Below are positions 48,106 through 57,644 of a stretch of DNA of 64,000 nucleotides, piece by piece. Position 1 is the stretch's first letter. The number at the start of each line of letters is the position of its first letter. The notes beneath the pieces are model-generated. The model saw only the letters and a list, made by a program, of their open reading frames with translations. It did no database searches and was not told the DNA's origin. Source of the DNA: Pseudoglutamicibacter cumminsii (GTDB lineage Bacteria; Actinomycetota; Actinomycetes; Actinomycetales; Micrococcaceae). The DNA lies in assembly GCF_003143995.1 (NCBI RefSeq), contig NZ_QFWG01000001.1, forward strand, positions 1 through 64,000. The letters run 5' to 3'. The position numbers and the translations under genes are program-made.

Positions 48106-48900
48106 ATGACTGAACAGAACAGTGCTAGCAACCTCAGCGTCGGACCATACGCCCTGTTTGACCGCGACGAGGATCCCAACGACCTCATCAGTGGCTTCTG
48201 GCGGGCAGACTATGCGCCGAACACATTGCCAGAGCGCCTCGTTCTGGCGTTCCTTGGTCCAACCGTCGACGAATTCGCGCACGAACGCGGCTGGGAATGC
48301 CGTGTAGAACTCGATTCGATTACCCGTGACTTCCCGTACTGGGTCACCGAGCACAACGGGGTAGAGGTTGGCGTAGTTTTGGCTCCGCTTGGCGCATCTG
48401 CTGCAACCCAGAACCTCGAGTTCGGCTTGGCGCTGGGCGCCAACAAGATCATCGCTGTAGGTAGCTGCGGAGCGCTAGACACGCAAGAAGAGAATGTGTT
48501 CTTTATTCCGCAGCGCGCACTCCGCGATGAAGGAACAAGCTTCAAATATCTGCCGGCCGAGGACTGGATCGACCTCGATGCTGCAGGCATCGAAGCCGTT
48601 GAAGCGGCGCTTGCCGCCCAAGGTCGCGCAGGCGAACGCGTCACCGTATGGACGACCGACGGCTTCCTACGCGAAACCCCAGCGATCATCGAACGCCGCC
48701 GTGCGGCAGGATGCGACGTCGTAGACATGGAATGCTCCGCGCTCGCTGCTGTATCGCGTTTCCGCGGTGCAACGTACGGGCAGTTGCTCTACACCGCTGA
48801 CTCTCTTGCTGACCTGGACAAGCATGACCCGCGCGGATGGGGTAAAGCCTCGCGCGGTATCGCGCTCGACCTCGCGATTGAGGCAGCAAGCCGGCTCTAG
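48106..48900 (+). CDS. Nucleoside phosphorylase family protein
   Basis: A 264-residue protein of the PNP/UDP phosphorylase family: VGSCGALD glycine loop and DVVDMECSALAAVSRF, the ribose-binding methionine-glutamate pair. It would split purine or pyrimidine nucleosides with phosphate; the substrate is undefined. GGGGAAG precedes the ATG. Lies 53 bp after aroG. Confidence 0.85.
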   Translation: MTEQNSASNLSVGPYALFDRDEDPNDLISGFWRADYAPNTLPERLVLAFLGPTVDEFAHERGWECRVELDSITRDFPYWVTEHNGVEVGVVLAPLGASAATQNLEFGLALGANKIIAVGSCGALDTQEENVFFIPQRALRDEGTSFKYLPAEDWIDLDAAGIEAVEAALAAQGRAGERVTVWTTDGFLRETPAIIERRRAAGCDVVDMECSALAAVSRFRGATYGQLLYTADSLADLDKHDPRGWGKASRGIALDLAIEAASRL

Positions 48901-48954
48901 TCTTCGGCGTCGGTCGGCGCCGGGGACTAAAGCCGGCTCTAAACCACGCCGGCT

Positions 48955-51186
48955 CTAGACAACACCGATCGTGATGGTCGAGCCGCGCTTGGCCATCTGG
49001 CCTGCACCTGGGTCTTGCTTCACGACGCTGTCGATAACCGTGCCGAAGCTGCCCTCCTCAACAGCTACCTTGAAACCGGCCTCCTCGAGGATCCGCGTCG
49101 CTTCGTCGCGGCTCTTGAACTTCACGTTCGGAACCTCAACAACATCGGGTCCTTTGGAGACGATGATCTCGATTTCGCTGCTGCGCTTGACCTCCTCGCC
49201 GCCCTCCGGCGAGCTGCGGATTACGTTGCCTTCGCGGTAAGTGTCAGAGAACTCTGGCTCGCCCTCAACCACGGTGAAACCAGCGGCTTTGAGCAAGTCT
49301 TTCGCGTCGCTGACGCTACGCCCGCGGACCTGCGGCACCTCGACGGGGGCAGGACCGGAAGACAACACGACATCGACGGCCGATCCTTCAGTGATCTGAG
49401 CCCCGATCTGCTCGGATTGCTCAATCACGAGTCCAGATTTCGCTTCGTCGTGTCGTTCGGTCACGTCGCCGAGCTTCAGTTTCGCTTTCTTGAGCTGAGC
49501 TTCGGCGGCATCACGGTCTAGACCGTTGAGGTTAGGCACGCTGATCATCCGTGGCCCGCGCGAAATCACCAAGTTCACACCCTGGTATCGGCGGACCGTG
49601 TCACCGGCTTTTGGGTCGCTGGATATGACCTTGCCTTTCTCGACGGTTGTCGAGTAGTCCTCGCTCGTGTTGGCGTGCGTTCCAGCTTCTTCGAGTTGTG
49701 AAATCGCGCTCGATTCCGTCTGGTTCTTGAGTTCCGGGACCACGATCTCGGCGCCTGGCCCGGCACCGAACCACCACGCGCCAGTGCCGCCTAGCAGCGT
49801 CACGATGAACACGATCAGCGCGATGAACCAGGCCTTGCGTTTGGTTCCTGGCTTGGAGACGGATTCAGAAGGCTTGCGGGCCGCGCGCCCGGTGCGGGGG
49901 CCGGGTTGAGCGTCCGATGCGGGAGCAGCTCCGCCGGAATGCTGGCTTGGAGCGGCAGTGTGGCCCGCATCGTACGCCGGGCCCGAGTCCGCTGGCGGTT
50001 CGATATTTTGTGATTGCGTATCGGCTGGCAGGCGTAGCTCGTGCTGTGGGATGCCGCCTTCGGGCACAAGGCTCGTGTCTGAATCCGGCGGTGGCGGGGA
50101 GAAAACCGACGTCCCGTCGTCACGGGCCATCGGTACGAAAGTGGTGGCCGCATCGTTATCGATGTCATCGCTTGCGGCTTCGGATTCAGGCTCTGCGTCC
50201 TGGGCGCCGGCGTTCGCGGCGGCAGCGTCTTCTGCGGCGGACGGCTCGTCGTCAGCGGGTTGGGTGCGTGCCAGGAGGTTCTGCGTCGCGACGACCAGTT
50301 CGTGGAGCGTGACGGGTTCGTCTCCGAGGTCGAGTTCATCCTCGGAGAGGTGATCTTCGATGCGGCGGAGCTCTTTGAGGAAATCTCCGGCGTGCGGAGG
50401 ACGGTCATCCGGCTGGTGTTCGGTGGCCCACGCGACGAGGTGGTCGAAATCTTCGCTCAGCTCAGGCACTACATCGGATGGTGCGGGCACGGTTTCGTTG
50501 ACGTGGCGCATCGCAACGTCCCAGGTTGTTTCACCCGTGTACGGTTGGTGGCCGGTCAGCAGCTCGTAGAGCAGGATTCCGCACGCGTAGATGTCGGTAC
50601 GTTCGTCCGCGCCGCGGCCCGTGACGAGTTCGGGGGAGACGTAGGCGACGGTGCCGACGAGGCCGCCGGTTGCGGTGTGTTCGCTCGCTGCGCGTGAGAG
50701 GCCGAAGTCTGCGAGTTTGATACGACCGTCAGCTGAGATCAGGACGTTTTCGGGTTTGATGTCGCGGTGGACCATGTGTGCGGCGTGCGCAGCGGCGAGG
50801 CCTGCGAGGACTGCGTCCATGACTTCGAGCGCAGCGCGCGGTGTCATCGCGCCTTGGGTTTTGATGACGTCCCGGAGCGTGACGCCGGGGACATATTCCA
50901 TCACGAGGTAGGCTTCGGAGCCGTCGACGCCTTGGTCGTAGACGTTCACAACGTTCGGGTCGGTGAGCCGGGCGGCGGCGATCGCTTCGGCTTCGAACCG
51001 TTCAACGGCTTGCTCGGAGTCCGCGAGGTGGGGGTGCAGGACTTTGAGCGCTACTTGGCGGCGGAGTTTGAGGTCCGTGCCGAGGTAGACGGTGGACATG
51101 CCTCCGCGCGCGACTCGACGCTCGATGCGGTATCGATCATCGAGTACTTCGCCAACTAGGGCGTCGCGGCGTTCTGGCATAGTCAC
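48955..51186 (-). CDS. pknL: Ser/Thr protein kinase with PASTA domains, PknL-like
   Basis: A 743-residue receptor kinase. The N-terminal kinase domain (residues about 15-280) has GGMSTVYLG, catalytic HRDIKPENVLI, DFGLSRA and a T-rich activation loop. A long disordered acidic juxtamembrane region precedes the single membrane helix near residue 455 (IALIVFIVTLLG). Four extracellular PASTA repeats (about 70 residues each) bind wall fragments. The place beside aroG corresponds to mycobacterial pknL; PASTA content resembles PknB too. GTG at 51186 lies 7 bases after TAAGAT, suggesting leaderless transcription. Confidence 0.92.
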   Translation of the reverse strand: MTMPERRDALVGEVLDDRYRIERRVARGGMSTVYLGTDLKLRRQVALKVLHPHLADSEQAVERFEAEAIAAARLTDPNVVNVYDQGVDGSEAYLVMEYVPGVTLRDVIKTQGAMTPRAALEVMDAVLAGLAAAHAAHMVHRDIKPENVLISADGRIKLADFGLSRAASEHTATGGLVGTVAYVSPELVTGRGADERTDIYACGILLYELLTGHQPYTGETTWDVAMRHVNETVPAPSDVVPELSEDFDHLVAWATEHQPDDRPPHAGDFLKELRRIEDHLSEDELDLGDEPVTLHELVVATQNLLARTQPADDEPSAAEDAAAANAGAQDAEPESEAASDDIDNDAATTFVPMARDDGTSVFSPPPPDSDTSLVPEGGIPQHELRLPADTQSQNIEPPADSGPAYDAGHTAAPSQHSGGAAPASDAQPGPRTGRAARKPSESVSKPGTKRKAWFIALIVFIVTLLGGTGAWWFGAGPGAEIVVPELKNQTESSAISQLEEAGTHANTSEDYSTTVEKGKVISSDPKAGDTVRRYQGVNLVISRGPRMISVPNLNGLDRDAAEAQLKKAKLKLGDVTERHDEAKSGLVIEQSEQIGAQITEGSAVDVVLSSGPAPVEVPQVRGRSVSDAKDLLKAAGFTVVEGEPEFSDTYREGNVIRSSPEGGEEVKRSSEIEIIVSKGPDVVEVPNVKFKSRDEATRILEEAGFKVAVEEGSFGTVIDSVVKQDPGAGQMAKRGSTITIGVV

Positions 51187-51293
51187 ACACTAGATCTTAG
51201 GTGAAAGTGGGGATGAATCCTTTGAAGCGCATCGTAGATGTGCGGCTTCGTGACGATTAAACGGCCTGAGGTTTAAACGCCTGAGGATTAAAA

Positions 51294-51341
51294 ATGTGGG
51301 CGTCCGGGGTGAACTATGAACTAGCCCCCGGACGCCCACAT
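51294..51341 (-). terminator. whiB1 terminator
   Basis: A 16-bp stem (51294-51309 with 51326-51341) followed on the minus strand by TTTTTAAT. A textbook intrinsic terminator 14 bases past the whiB1 stop. Confidence 0.9.
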
Positions 51342-51354
51342 CAATGGTGTGCGC

Positions 51355-51603
51355 TTAGGATGCGCGGCGTGCGCGTGCGGCGCGGCGCTTCATTGCGCGG
51401 CGCTCGTCTTCGCTGAGACCGCCCCATACGCCGGCGTCTTGGCCGGTTTCCATGGCCCACGAGAGGCACTGTTCAATGACAGGGCAGGTACGGCACACAT
51501 TCTTTGCTTCTTCGATCTGCAGGAGTGCAGGACCTGTGTTGCCGACTGGGAAAAAGAGGTCAGGGTCTTTCTCCAGGCAAGCGGCTTTATCGCGCCAACT
51601 CAT
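51355..51603 (-). CDS. whiB1: WhiB1-type iron-sulfur transcription factor
   Basis: An 82-residue Wbl protein. The four cluster cysteines are C9, C37, C40 and C46 (CX2CX5C core), followed by the GVWGG turn and a basic C-terminal tail. WFFP-like block LFFPVGNTGPAL and length match WhiB1, an NO-sensitive partner of the primary sigma factor. AAGGAG lies 10 bases before the ATG. The upstream region is long and holds a strong hairpin. Confidence 0.95.
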   Translation of the reverse strand: MSWRDKAACLEKDPDLFFPVGNTGPALLQIEEAKNVCRTCPVIEQCLSWAMETGQDAGVWGGLSEDERRAMKRRAARARRAS

Positions 51604-51766
51604 GCGGTGAATGCTCCTTGGTTGATGTGGCGGGGGTGGACCACGTTTGGTGGGTTCCCGCCGTGCTTGTTACGTGGGTGCCGTAACGGTTTTGTGGCGC
51701 CTGCAACCGGTGAACTTTTGGAAGGTGGTGCAGGCAGTTTGCTTACGAGGACGTTGGGAAACAAGA

Positions 51767-51787
51767 CGGCCCACGCATCGTGGGCCG
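51767..51787 (-). promoter_or_regulatory. Hairpin in the whiB1 upstream region
   Basis: CGGCCCACG (51767-51775), CAT loop, CGTGGGCCG (51779-51787). On the minus strand it is followed by TCTTGTTTC. It could be a leader attenuator, or the terminator of a short upstream transcript. The remainder of 51604-51998 is non-coding. Confidence 0.5.
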
Positions 51788-51998
51788 GTGTATCTCCAAC
51801 ATCAGGTACTGGGTTCAATTTTCCCATGGGCTTGGGAGGTAAACAAGGGTGTTCGCTACTTGAAAGTCACTAAACGGTATGGCGTTGATCACCGTTTGTG
51901 CACCTGGAACTGAATTTCTGTTGGTTTTTGTTCTCGCCCTGTTCATGTTTCTGCTCGGGGTGAGTGTGGGTGCTGTTGTGCCGCTTAGAATGTTGGGC

Positions 51999-52430
51999 AT
52001 GATGACACAGTCTTCTGAACCTCGTATGACCGCGCCTACTTCGGTCAAAGTGACTGTAGCGATGCTTGGGATTGAGGTTTTAGGTGTTGCGGCCGCACTG
52101 ATTATGTCGATTGTGAATCTGAATCAGCCGGGCCCGTTGAATATGGCGGGCCGTATTTTCATGTTGGTTCTGATCGCGGCTGCTGGGGCTGGTTTGTTGG
52201 TGACTGCGGTTCAGCATTACTTGGGTAAAGCGTTTACGCGCGCGATCATCGTGGTGTGGCAGCTGTTCCAGATCATCATTGGGGCGCAAGCGCTTGCCGC
52301 TGGTGGCGAGTTGTTCGGCGTCGGCATCTGGATGGGTATTGCGATGGTGGTTACGGCTGGGGTCGCGCTGGTCATGGTTTTCGCACCGGCGACTCGCTTG
52401 TATCTTTCGATTGACGACGTTCCCCGGTGA
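51999..52430 (+). CDS. Four-helix membrane protein, function unknown
   Basis: A 143-residue protein with four predicted membrane helices (IEVLGVAAALIMS, FMLVLIAAAGAG, WQLFQIIIGAQALAAG, MGIAMVVTAGVALVMV). The ATG at 51999 lies 7 bases after TAGAAT (51986-51991), so it is probably leaderless; the frame extends to 51879 and that version would add a fifth hydrophobic segment. Convergent with the FHA-FtsK gene (17 bp apart). Confidence 0.68.
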   Translation: MMTQSSEPRMTAPTSVKVTVAMLGIEVLGVAAALIMSIVNLNQPGPLNMAGRIFMLVLIAAAGAGLLVTAVQHYLGKAFTRAIIVVWQLFQIIIGAQALAAGGELFGVGIWMGIAMVVTAGVALVMVFAPATRLYLSIDDVPR

Positions 52431-52447
52431 TGAGGGGAGCAGGCCAC

Positions 52448-55400
52448 TCATAGGAGTGGGACTGCTCGGTAGGTTTCTTGGTTGATGTTGACGAGCACGT
52501 GGTGGGGCTGCGTCGTGCTCGTTAGCGGTGGCCTCCAGTTCAGTGGCTCGAAGTCGCTGGGGGCGACGGGTGGGATGACGACGGTGGAGTTGCTGAGCGC
52601 TGTGCTGCGCCACCACGGCATGAGGTAGGCGAGGCGTGTTGGTGTGCTGGCTCCGAAGATGATGGGCTGGCCTTCCGCAATGCGACGTTCGCAGCGGGCT
52701 ATGACCGCCGGCGTAAGGGCTTCCGCGTTGTCAACGATCCAGATGGTCTGATCTTCTGATGCTTCGGGTGAGTCGTCGCGCTCAGGGTTGATTCGTTTGA
52801 TGGTGTAGCCGGCACACCATTGGTTAATGAGCTCGTTGCGTGCGAGTGCGTCCGCGCCGATCACGAGTCCTGCCGGTGTTGCCGGGATGGCGGTCGCCGT
52901 CTGGGCGGGAACGAGGCTCACGCGTAGCTCGGGGACCAGTGCTGCTGTGCTTCGCTGAGTCCTGTGCGAGGTGGCACTTCGGGTGGTACTTGCGATGTTT
53001 GGCGTTGTGCAGTTTTCTCCCCAGCGGTGAGGGTTTGGGTCACGGCGGGGCGCTTCGTCTGCGGTGGGAAGCTGCACGGCAAGGCCTTGGGACGGTGTTG
53101 CTGTTGAGCACAGCACGCCGCGTCCTGGAATGGACGGGACAGGGCGGATGCGAGGCCAGACGTGTCGGGCCTCTTCAGCGACGGCATAGGGAAGATAGAT
53201 CCGGTGCGCGAGTGTCGAGAAGGTTCGCGATGTCGCGAGGTCCCGCCCTCCGTTGATGATCACACCAACCGTGCCTTTGAGTGCAAGCTCTCTCACTGTC
53301 TGTTCCCGATAGGTTGCTGCACGGTCGGAGGCGTCTGCCCACCAGCTGCTCGGGGAGATGATCCACAGCGTCGGTGGCGTGGTTTTCTGAGCTCCCGTGT
53401 ATCCGCCCACGCTCGCTTTGCCACCGTGGCCCGCATTGCCGCCCGCGTGCGGGCAGCGGCCTTTTTTGAGTTCGCGTAAGACTTCGGTTGCGAGGCTGGT
53501 TTCGTTCGGTCCTACGTAGCAACCCCATACGTGTTTGGTTGACTCGAGGATTCCGAGTCCGTCCAGGACTATAACTGAACGCGCCGATCGTCCTTCGTCC
53601 TGACCCGATAGGGCGTGTGCGAGCCCCCGGACCACAGCCGCGTCTTCATTGCCTTCAGCGCCGCAGATCCCTAGCGAATACGGGGCACGAGGGGCGAAGT
53701 TCCCAACCCTCATCTCTGGGGTAGTGATCAACCCCAGTGTTGGAGCGCCACCGCATTGAGCAGTCGCATCGTCAAGACCGGAGAGGCTGTCTAGGTCGCG
53801 CGGGGAGAGATTTTCAGGCAAAGCCGGCGGAATGATCGCGTCGCCTAGCCCCTGAGGGTCCCGTGCCATGATTTGTTCGAGACGTTCAGCTAGAGTCGGC
53901 ACGCCGTGGCTAGAGACTTCCCGCGAGGCTTCATCGCATACTCGTGGGCCGCGGACGCCGATGTGCACAGTGGTAGGCGCGTCGCTCGTCGGCTCAACCA
54001 TGCCGTGGATGAGCGGGCTGCCTGTTGACGCGATGATGACGCGGCCTGGTTCAGATGCGGGAATCTCAGCTGCGGCAGTAGAGCCGATCAAAGACATCGA
54101 ATCTGCGGTGTCTACAAGCCGAAGGCATACGGTGAGTGAAATGTTCGCCTTAATCTCTGGTGTGACGATCCCTTGCGGCCGTTGGGTTGCCAGAATCAGG
54201 TGGAGGCCTAACGCACGGCCAAGCGTCGCTAGACGCATGATGTCGGTGAGGATGCTCGGATGGTCTTGAGCGAGGATCCGGAACTCGTCGATCATCACGA
54301 TGAGCCGCGGAGGTGCCTCCGGTAGCTCCGAAACATCTGAGACTCCCGCCCCACTGAGTAGTTTTTCGCGGCGGGTCATCTCAATCCGTAACGCCTCAAC
54401 GATGCGGAAGACCTCACTCCCGTCGAGGTCTGTGACACACGTTTCCACGTGGGGTAGCGATGCGAACTCGCTGAATGTTGTGCCGCCTTTGAAGTCAACG
54501 AGGGCCAACCGAAGATGCTCGGGTGAATAGCGTTCTGTCAGGCCAAGAACCCACGCGCGGAGCAATTCGGACTTTCCGGAACCGGTGGTTCCGGCGATGA
54601 GCGCGTGAGGGCCGTCTTTAACGATGTCGACGGCGAGCGGGGCTCCGTCACTGCCGGTACCTAAAACGGTTGCCGCACTGTGCCGCGCCTCGGCTTTCGC
54701 AGGCCCGGCAGCAGGCAAGGAAGCGGCCGGCAAGGACTCAGCTCTATGTTGAGGGTCTGTTGCCGCTTGGAATATCACGGATGCATGATCAAGTGCTTCG
54801 AAACTGATGCTGTCTGGTTGGAACATCTGTTGAGAACCATCGTGATCGAGTGTCGCTGACAGTGTTTGCTGGGTGTCTTCGCTACACGTAATGATCCACT
54901 CGTCTGGGCCTGCCCCTTGATCGTGGGTGCGCGCGCTACGGGACTCGACGCGTACAGTGATCGGCTCAGCGCCGGGCGTTGGCGGGACGAGCAGGCACTC
55001 ATACGCCTGAATAGCGTCATCCAAACGAACAGCGTTCACGCCTAGCAAGCGTGCGGGCAACCGCGAGGAAGCTGGGATCCGGAGACCCCAGCCCGCAGGT
55101 AGGCCGCGTTCCATGAACGAAACAAGCACTGCCCTCAGAATGCCAAGACACTGGGCTGGCGGCCCGACGATGCGCACGCTCTCTCCCGGCTGCAGATGAA
55201 GCACTGCCGGCCATTCGTGCGGTTCACGGCCGATGCCGCGCGACAGCTTGATACTCGTGGGTTCCCCGTTGGCGGTCAGCGGAAGCCGACACTCACGCAC
55301 AGTCCCGACGCGCAGGCTCACTGAGTCTGTGCCGTGGGGTGTAGCCCCGAACTTTCCCCAACGGTCAGGTGTACTTTCTGCCGGAGCATTCGCTGTCTTG

Positions 55401-56185
55401 CCTGAGGTCTGCCGGCCCAGCGTCTGGTGCCACGAAGCGATGATCCGCGCCGGTGTCGGGGCATTGTGCTTCAAAGTTTCGATGTGACGGAGACCTTGCT
55501 GGCGGAGGCGTCGGCGATAGCGGCGGCGCTCCGCAATGTTCTGTCCCACCATGAACGATCCCGTGAGGACGCCCAGTACACCGAACACCAACATGAACCA
55601 CGACCCGAGCGCCAGCCATAACGCGATCCCGATCCCCAGGGGAGCTACCGCCATGACGAGCCCAAGCCACGGGAACTTCGGTGGTGCTTGCACCGAAACG
55701 TCAAGCCGGTGTGGCAAAGGCGCTGTGCAGCGTCGCCGCTGAGTGCCCACGACAAGCCGCACAGTCGTGTCACCTGCCAGAACCGTGTCAGCGTCGGTGA
55801 TGGCAGCTGAAACAGTGCGCTCGCCGTTGACGCTGAGTTCGCCATCGAGCTCCGAGATGGTGATGCCCGTTGCGGTGACACGTATGAGGGCATGTTCGCG
55901 GGACATTGCGGGGTCGTTGATTTGGATCCTTCCGGGGCCGCGGCCGATGAGGGAGTCACCTCGGGGGAGTGTGAAGACTGTCCCGCAGTCGGGCCCGGAA
56001 TCCACGATGAGGTGTAGGGAGTCCCGATGCCGGTGCTCGGTGGCAAGCTCGCTGGCTGACGCCGTGCGGAGTTTTTGTGCGGTGTTGGACTCGCCCACGA
56101 GGGTTTGCGTGAGATGTTCGGCGGCGTCCTTCCGAAGTCCCGGAAGGTGAAATACGCGGGCTTGGTGTGGATCGAGCAACAACAT
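52448..56185 (-). CDS. FHA-FtsK/SpoIIIE ATPase, EssC-like
   Basis: A 1245-residue protein. An FHA domain lies at about residues 55-145 (SLIGRGPGRIQI, MSREHALI), then two membrane helices around 165-220 (LGLVMAVAPLGIGIALWLAL, FMLVFGVLGVL), then FtsK-type ATPase modules. The first has an intact Walker A GTTGSGKS (near residue 530), VDFKGGTTF and Walker B VMIDEFR with ATQRPQG. Two further modules (GICGAEGNEDAAV; GLVIGADALARNEL) have lost the P-loop. Architecture matches EssC/EccC of type VII secretion, but no WXG100 or EccB/D gene is nearby. AGGAG precedes the ATG at 56185; the frame extends to 56368. Confidence 0.88.
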   Translation of the reverse strand: MLLLDPHQARVFHLPGLRKDAAEHLTQTLVGESNTAQKLRTASASELATEHRHRDSLHLIVDSGPDCGTVFTLPRGDSLIGRGPGRIQINDPAMSREHALIRVTATGITISELDGELSVNGERTVSAAITDADTVLAGDTTVRLVVGTQRRRCTAPLPHRLDVSVQAPPKFPWLGLVMAVAPLGIGIALWLALGSWFMLVFGVLGVLTGSFMVGQNIAERRRYRRRLRQQGLRHIETLKHNAPTPARIIASWHQTLGRQTSGKTANAPAESTPDRWGKFGATPHGTDSVSLRVGTVRECRLPLTANGEPTSIKLSRGIGREPHEWPAVLHLQPGESVRIVGPPAQCLGILRAVLVSFMERGLPAGWGLRIPASSRLPARLLGVNAVRLDDAIQAYECLLVPPTPGAEPITVRVESRSARTHDQGAGPDEWIITCSEDTQQTLSATLDHDGSQQMFQPDSISFEALDHASVIFQAATDPQHRAESLPAASLPAAGPAKAEARHSAATVLGTGSDGAPLAVDIVKDGPHALIAGTTGSGKSELLRAWVLGLTERYSPEHLRLALVDFKGGTTFSEFASLPHVETCVTDLDGSEVFRIVEALRIEMTRREKLLSGAGVSDVSELPEAPPRLIVMIDEFRILAQDHPSILTDIMRLATLGRALGLHLILATQRPQGIVTPEIKANISLTVCLRLVDTADSMSLIGSTAAAEIPASEPGRVIIASTGSPLIHGMVEPTSDAPTTVHIGVRGPRVCDEASREVSSHGVPTLAERLEQIMARDPQGLGDAIIPPALPENLSPRDLDSLSGLDDATAQCGGAPTLGLITTPEMRVGNFAPRAPYSLGICGAEGNEDAAVVRGLAHALSGQDEGRSARSVIVLDGLGILESTKHVWGCYVGPNETSLATEVLRELKKGRCPHAGGNAGHGGKASVGGYTGAQKTTPPTLWIISPSSWWADASDRAATYREQTVRELALKGTVGVIINGGRDLATSRTFSTLAHRIYLPYAVAEEARHVWPRIRPVPSIPGRGVLCSTATPSQGLAVQLPTADEAPRRDPNPHRWGENCTTPNIASTTRSATSHRTQRSTAALVPELRVSLVPAQTATAIPATPAGLVIGADALARNELINQWCAGYTIKRINPERDDSPEASEDQTIWIVDNAEALTPAVIARCERRIAEGQPIIFGASTPTRLAYLMPWWRSTALSNSTVVIPPVAPSDFEPLNWRPPLTSTTQPHHVLVNINQETYRAVPLL

Positions 56186-56250
56186 GCGGCTGGCTCCTGA
56201 GTAAAAACAGTGATTTTCCGTTGTTGAAGCCAACGTAGTGAAGAACCTGC

Positions 56251-56300
56251 TGTGGATGCGCTGTGAATAGGTGTTGTGTGGATAACCTTCGTTATCCACA
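56251..56300. promoter_or_regulatory. DnaA-box cluster
   Basis: TGTGGATAA (56277-56285) and TTATCCACA (56292-56300) are exact DnaA boxes in inverted orientation, part of a perfect 10-bp inverted repeat with a CTTC spacer. Two degenerate boxes precede them: TGTGGATGC (56251-56259) and TGTGAATAG (56262-56270). They lie in the 229-bp divergent region of the FHA-FtsK gene and tadA; no other clear promoter element was seen. Confidence 0.65.
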
Positions 56301-56414
56301 TCGTGCTGTTTGATGCTTGCGGGCGTTTGGTTAGTGCTTTTATCGTCGAAACCGCATAGCAAAGTCATTCCAGTGGCGTTCGCACGTCCATGGAGAGTGC
56401 GTCAGGAGGTGGGT

Positions 56415-57644
56415 ATGAGCGACATCGCAACCATGATCGAACACGATGTTCGCCAACGAATGCGCCGTGAGGGCCTGGACCCCGTCACGGCACCTACGCA
56501 AGTGCGTGCACTCGTCTCGCAGGCTCTCGAGGAATACGATCTGCGTTCGCTCACGGAATCCCTCACCCCGCTGCGGCAACGCGATGACGTAGAACGCACG
56601 ATCGTTGATTCACTCATTGGCCTTGGGCCGCTGCAAGCCCTCATGGAGGACCCCGAGGTCGAAGAGATCTGGCTCAACGGTCCGGACAAGATCTTCGTCG
56701 CCCGTGCTGGGGTTGCATCACTCACACCCATCAAAATGACCCAGGAAGAGCTGCGTTCCCTCGTGGACCGCATGCTCGCCGGAACAAATCGCCGCGTCGA
56801 TTTGTCGTCACCGTTTGTGGATGCCGCCCTGCCCGACGGATCGCGGCTTCACGTAGCGATCCCTGACATCACGCGGTCGGTGTGGATGATCAACATCCGT
56901 AAGTTCGTGGCCCATGCCCACCGGCTCAGCGACCTCGTTCGCCTCGGTTCGCTCAGTAACAGCGCTGCAGCATTCCTTGAGGCGTGCGTTGAAGCCGGCC
57001 TCAACATCGTGGTTTCAGGGGCTACCGGAGCGGGCAAAACGACGATGCTCAACGCGCTTTCCGCCTCGATCGGGGCGCGGGAACGTGTCATCACCGTCGA
57101 AGAAGTGTTTGAGCTTAAGGTTCCGCTGCGGGATGTCGTGGGGATGCAGTGCCGGCCAGCGAACTTGGACGGCATGGGTGAGATCACGCTGCGCAGGCTA
57201 GTGAAAGAAGCGCTCCGGATGCGGCCAGACCGGATCATGGTCGGCGAAGTCAGGGAAGCGGAAAGCTTCGACCTGCTCCTAGCACTCAACGCCGGATTGC
57301 CGGGGATGGCGACGATCCACGCGAACTCCGCACGAGAAGCGATCAGCAAACTGTGCTCGCTGCCCTTGTTGGCCGGCGCGAACATATCGCAAGAGTTCGT
57401 CGTCCCAACCGTGGCTTCGACGATGCACGTGGTGGTTCACTGCTACCGAACCCCAAGCGGCGAGCGCGGTGTTGACGAAATCGTGATGCTCAAAGGATCC
57501 GACGGGCAAGGGGTCATCGAAACATCAACAATTTTCAAACGTTCCGACGGTGAACTGCGTCCCAACCAGGATGCCGACCCCGCACACGTCCGCTTCGCTG
57601 CTCGCGGCATCGACCCGCGCAGTTTCTTGGTGGAACGCACATGA
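56415..57644 (+). CDS. tadA: Tad pilus ATPase TadA/CpaF
   Basis: A 409-residue secretion ATPase of the Tad/Flp system driving pilin assembly. Walker A GATGAGKT at residues 202-209; the downstream MRPDRIMVGEVREAESF and TIHANSAREA blocks are the Walker B and His-box of CpaF. The preceding VGSFGKxR arrangement and N-terminal domain look normal. AGGAGGT lies five bases before the ATG at 56415. First gene of a tightly overlapping seven-gene operon. Confidence 0.94.
   Translation: MSDIATMIEHDVRQRMRREGLDPVTAPTQVRALVSQALEEYDLRSLTESLTPLRQRDDVERTIVDSLIGLGPLQALMEDPEVEEIWLNGPDKIFVARAGVASLTPIKMTQEELRSLVDRMLAGTNRRVDLSSPFVDAALPDGSRLHVAIPDITRSVWMINIRKFVAHAHRLSDLVRLGSLSNSAAAFLEACVEAGLNIVVSGATGAGKTTMLNALSASIGARERVITVEEVFELKVPLRDVVGMQCRPANLDGMGEITLRRLVKEALRMRPDRIMVGEVREAESFDLLLALNAGLPGMATIHANSAREAISKLCSLPLLAGANISQEFVVPTVASTMHVVVHCYRTPSGERGVDEIVMLKGSDGQGVIETSTIFKRSDGELRPNQDADPAHVRFAARGIDPRSFLVERT

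Noticed and set aside
52448-56185. Complete type VII secretion locus
   Set aside because: Only the motor-like protein is present; no WXG100 substrate or membrane partners were found in the window.
56186-56414. Chromosomal replication origin
   Set aside because: Only two exact DnaA boxes and no dnaA, dnaN, recF or gyrB nearby; also no long AT-rich unwinding region.
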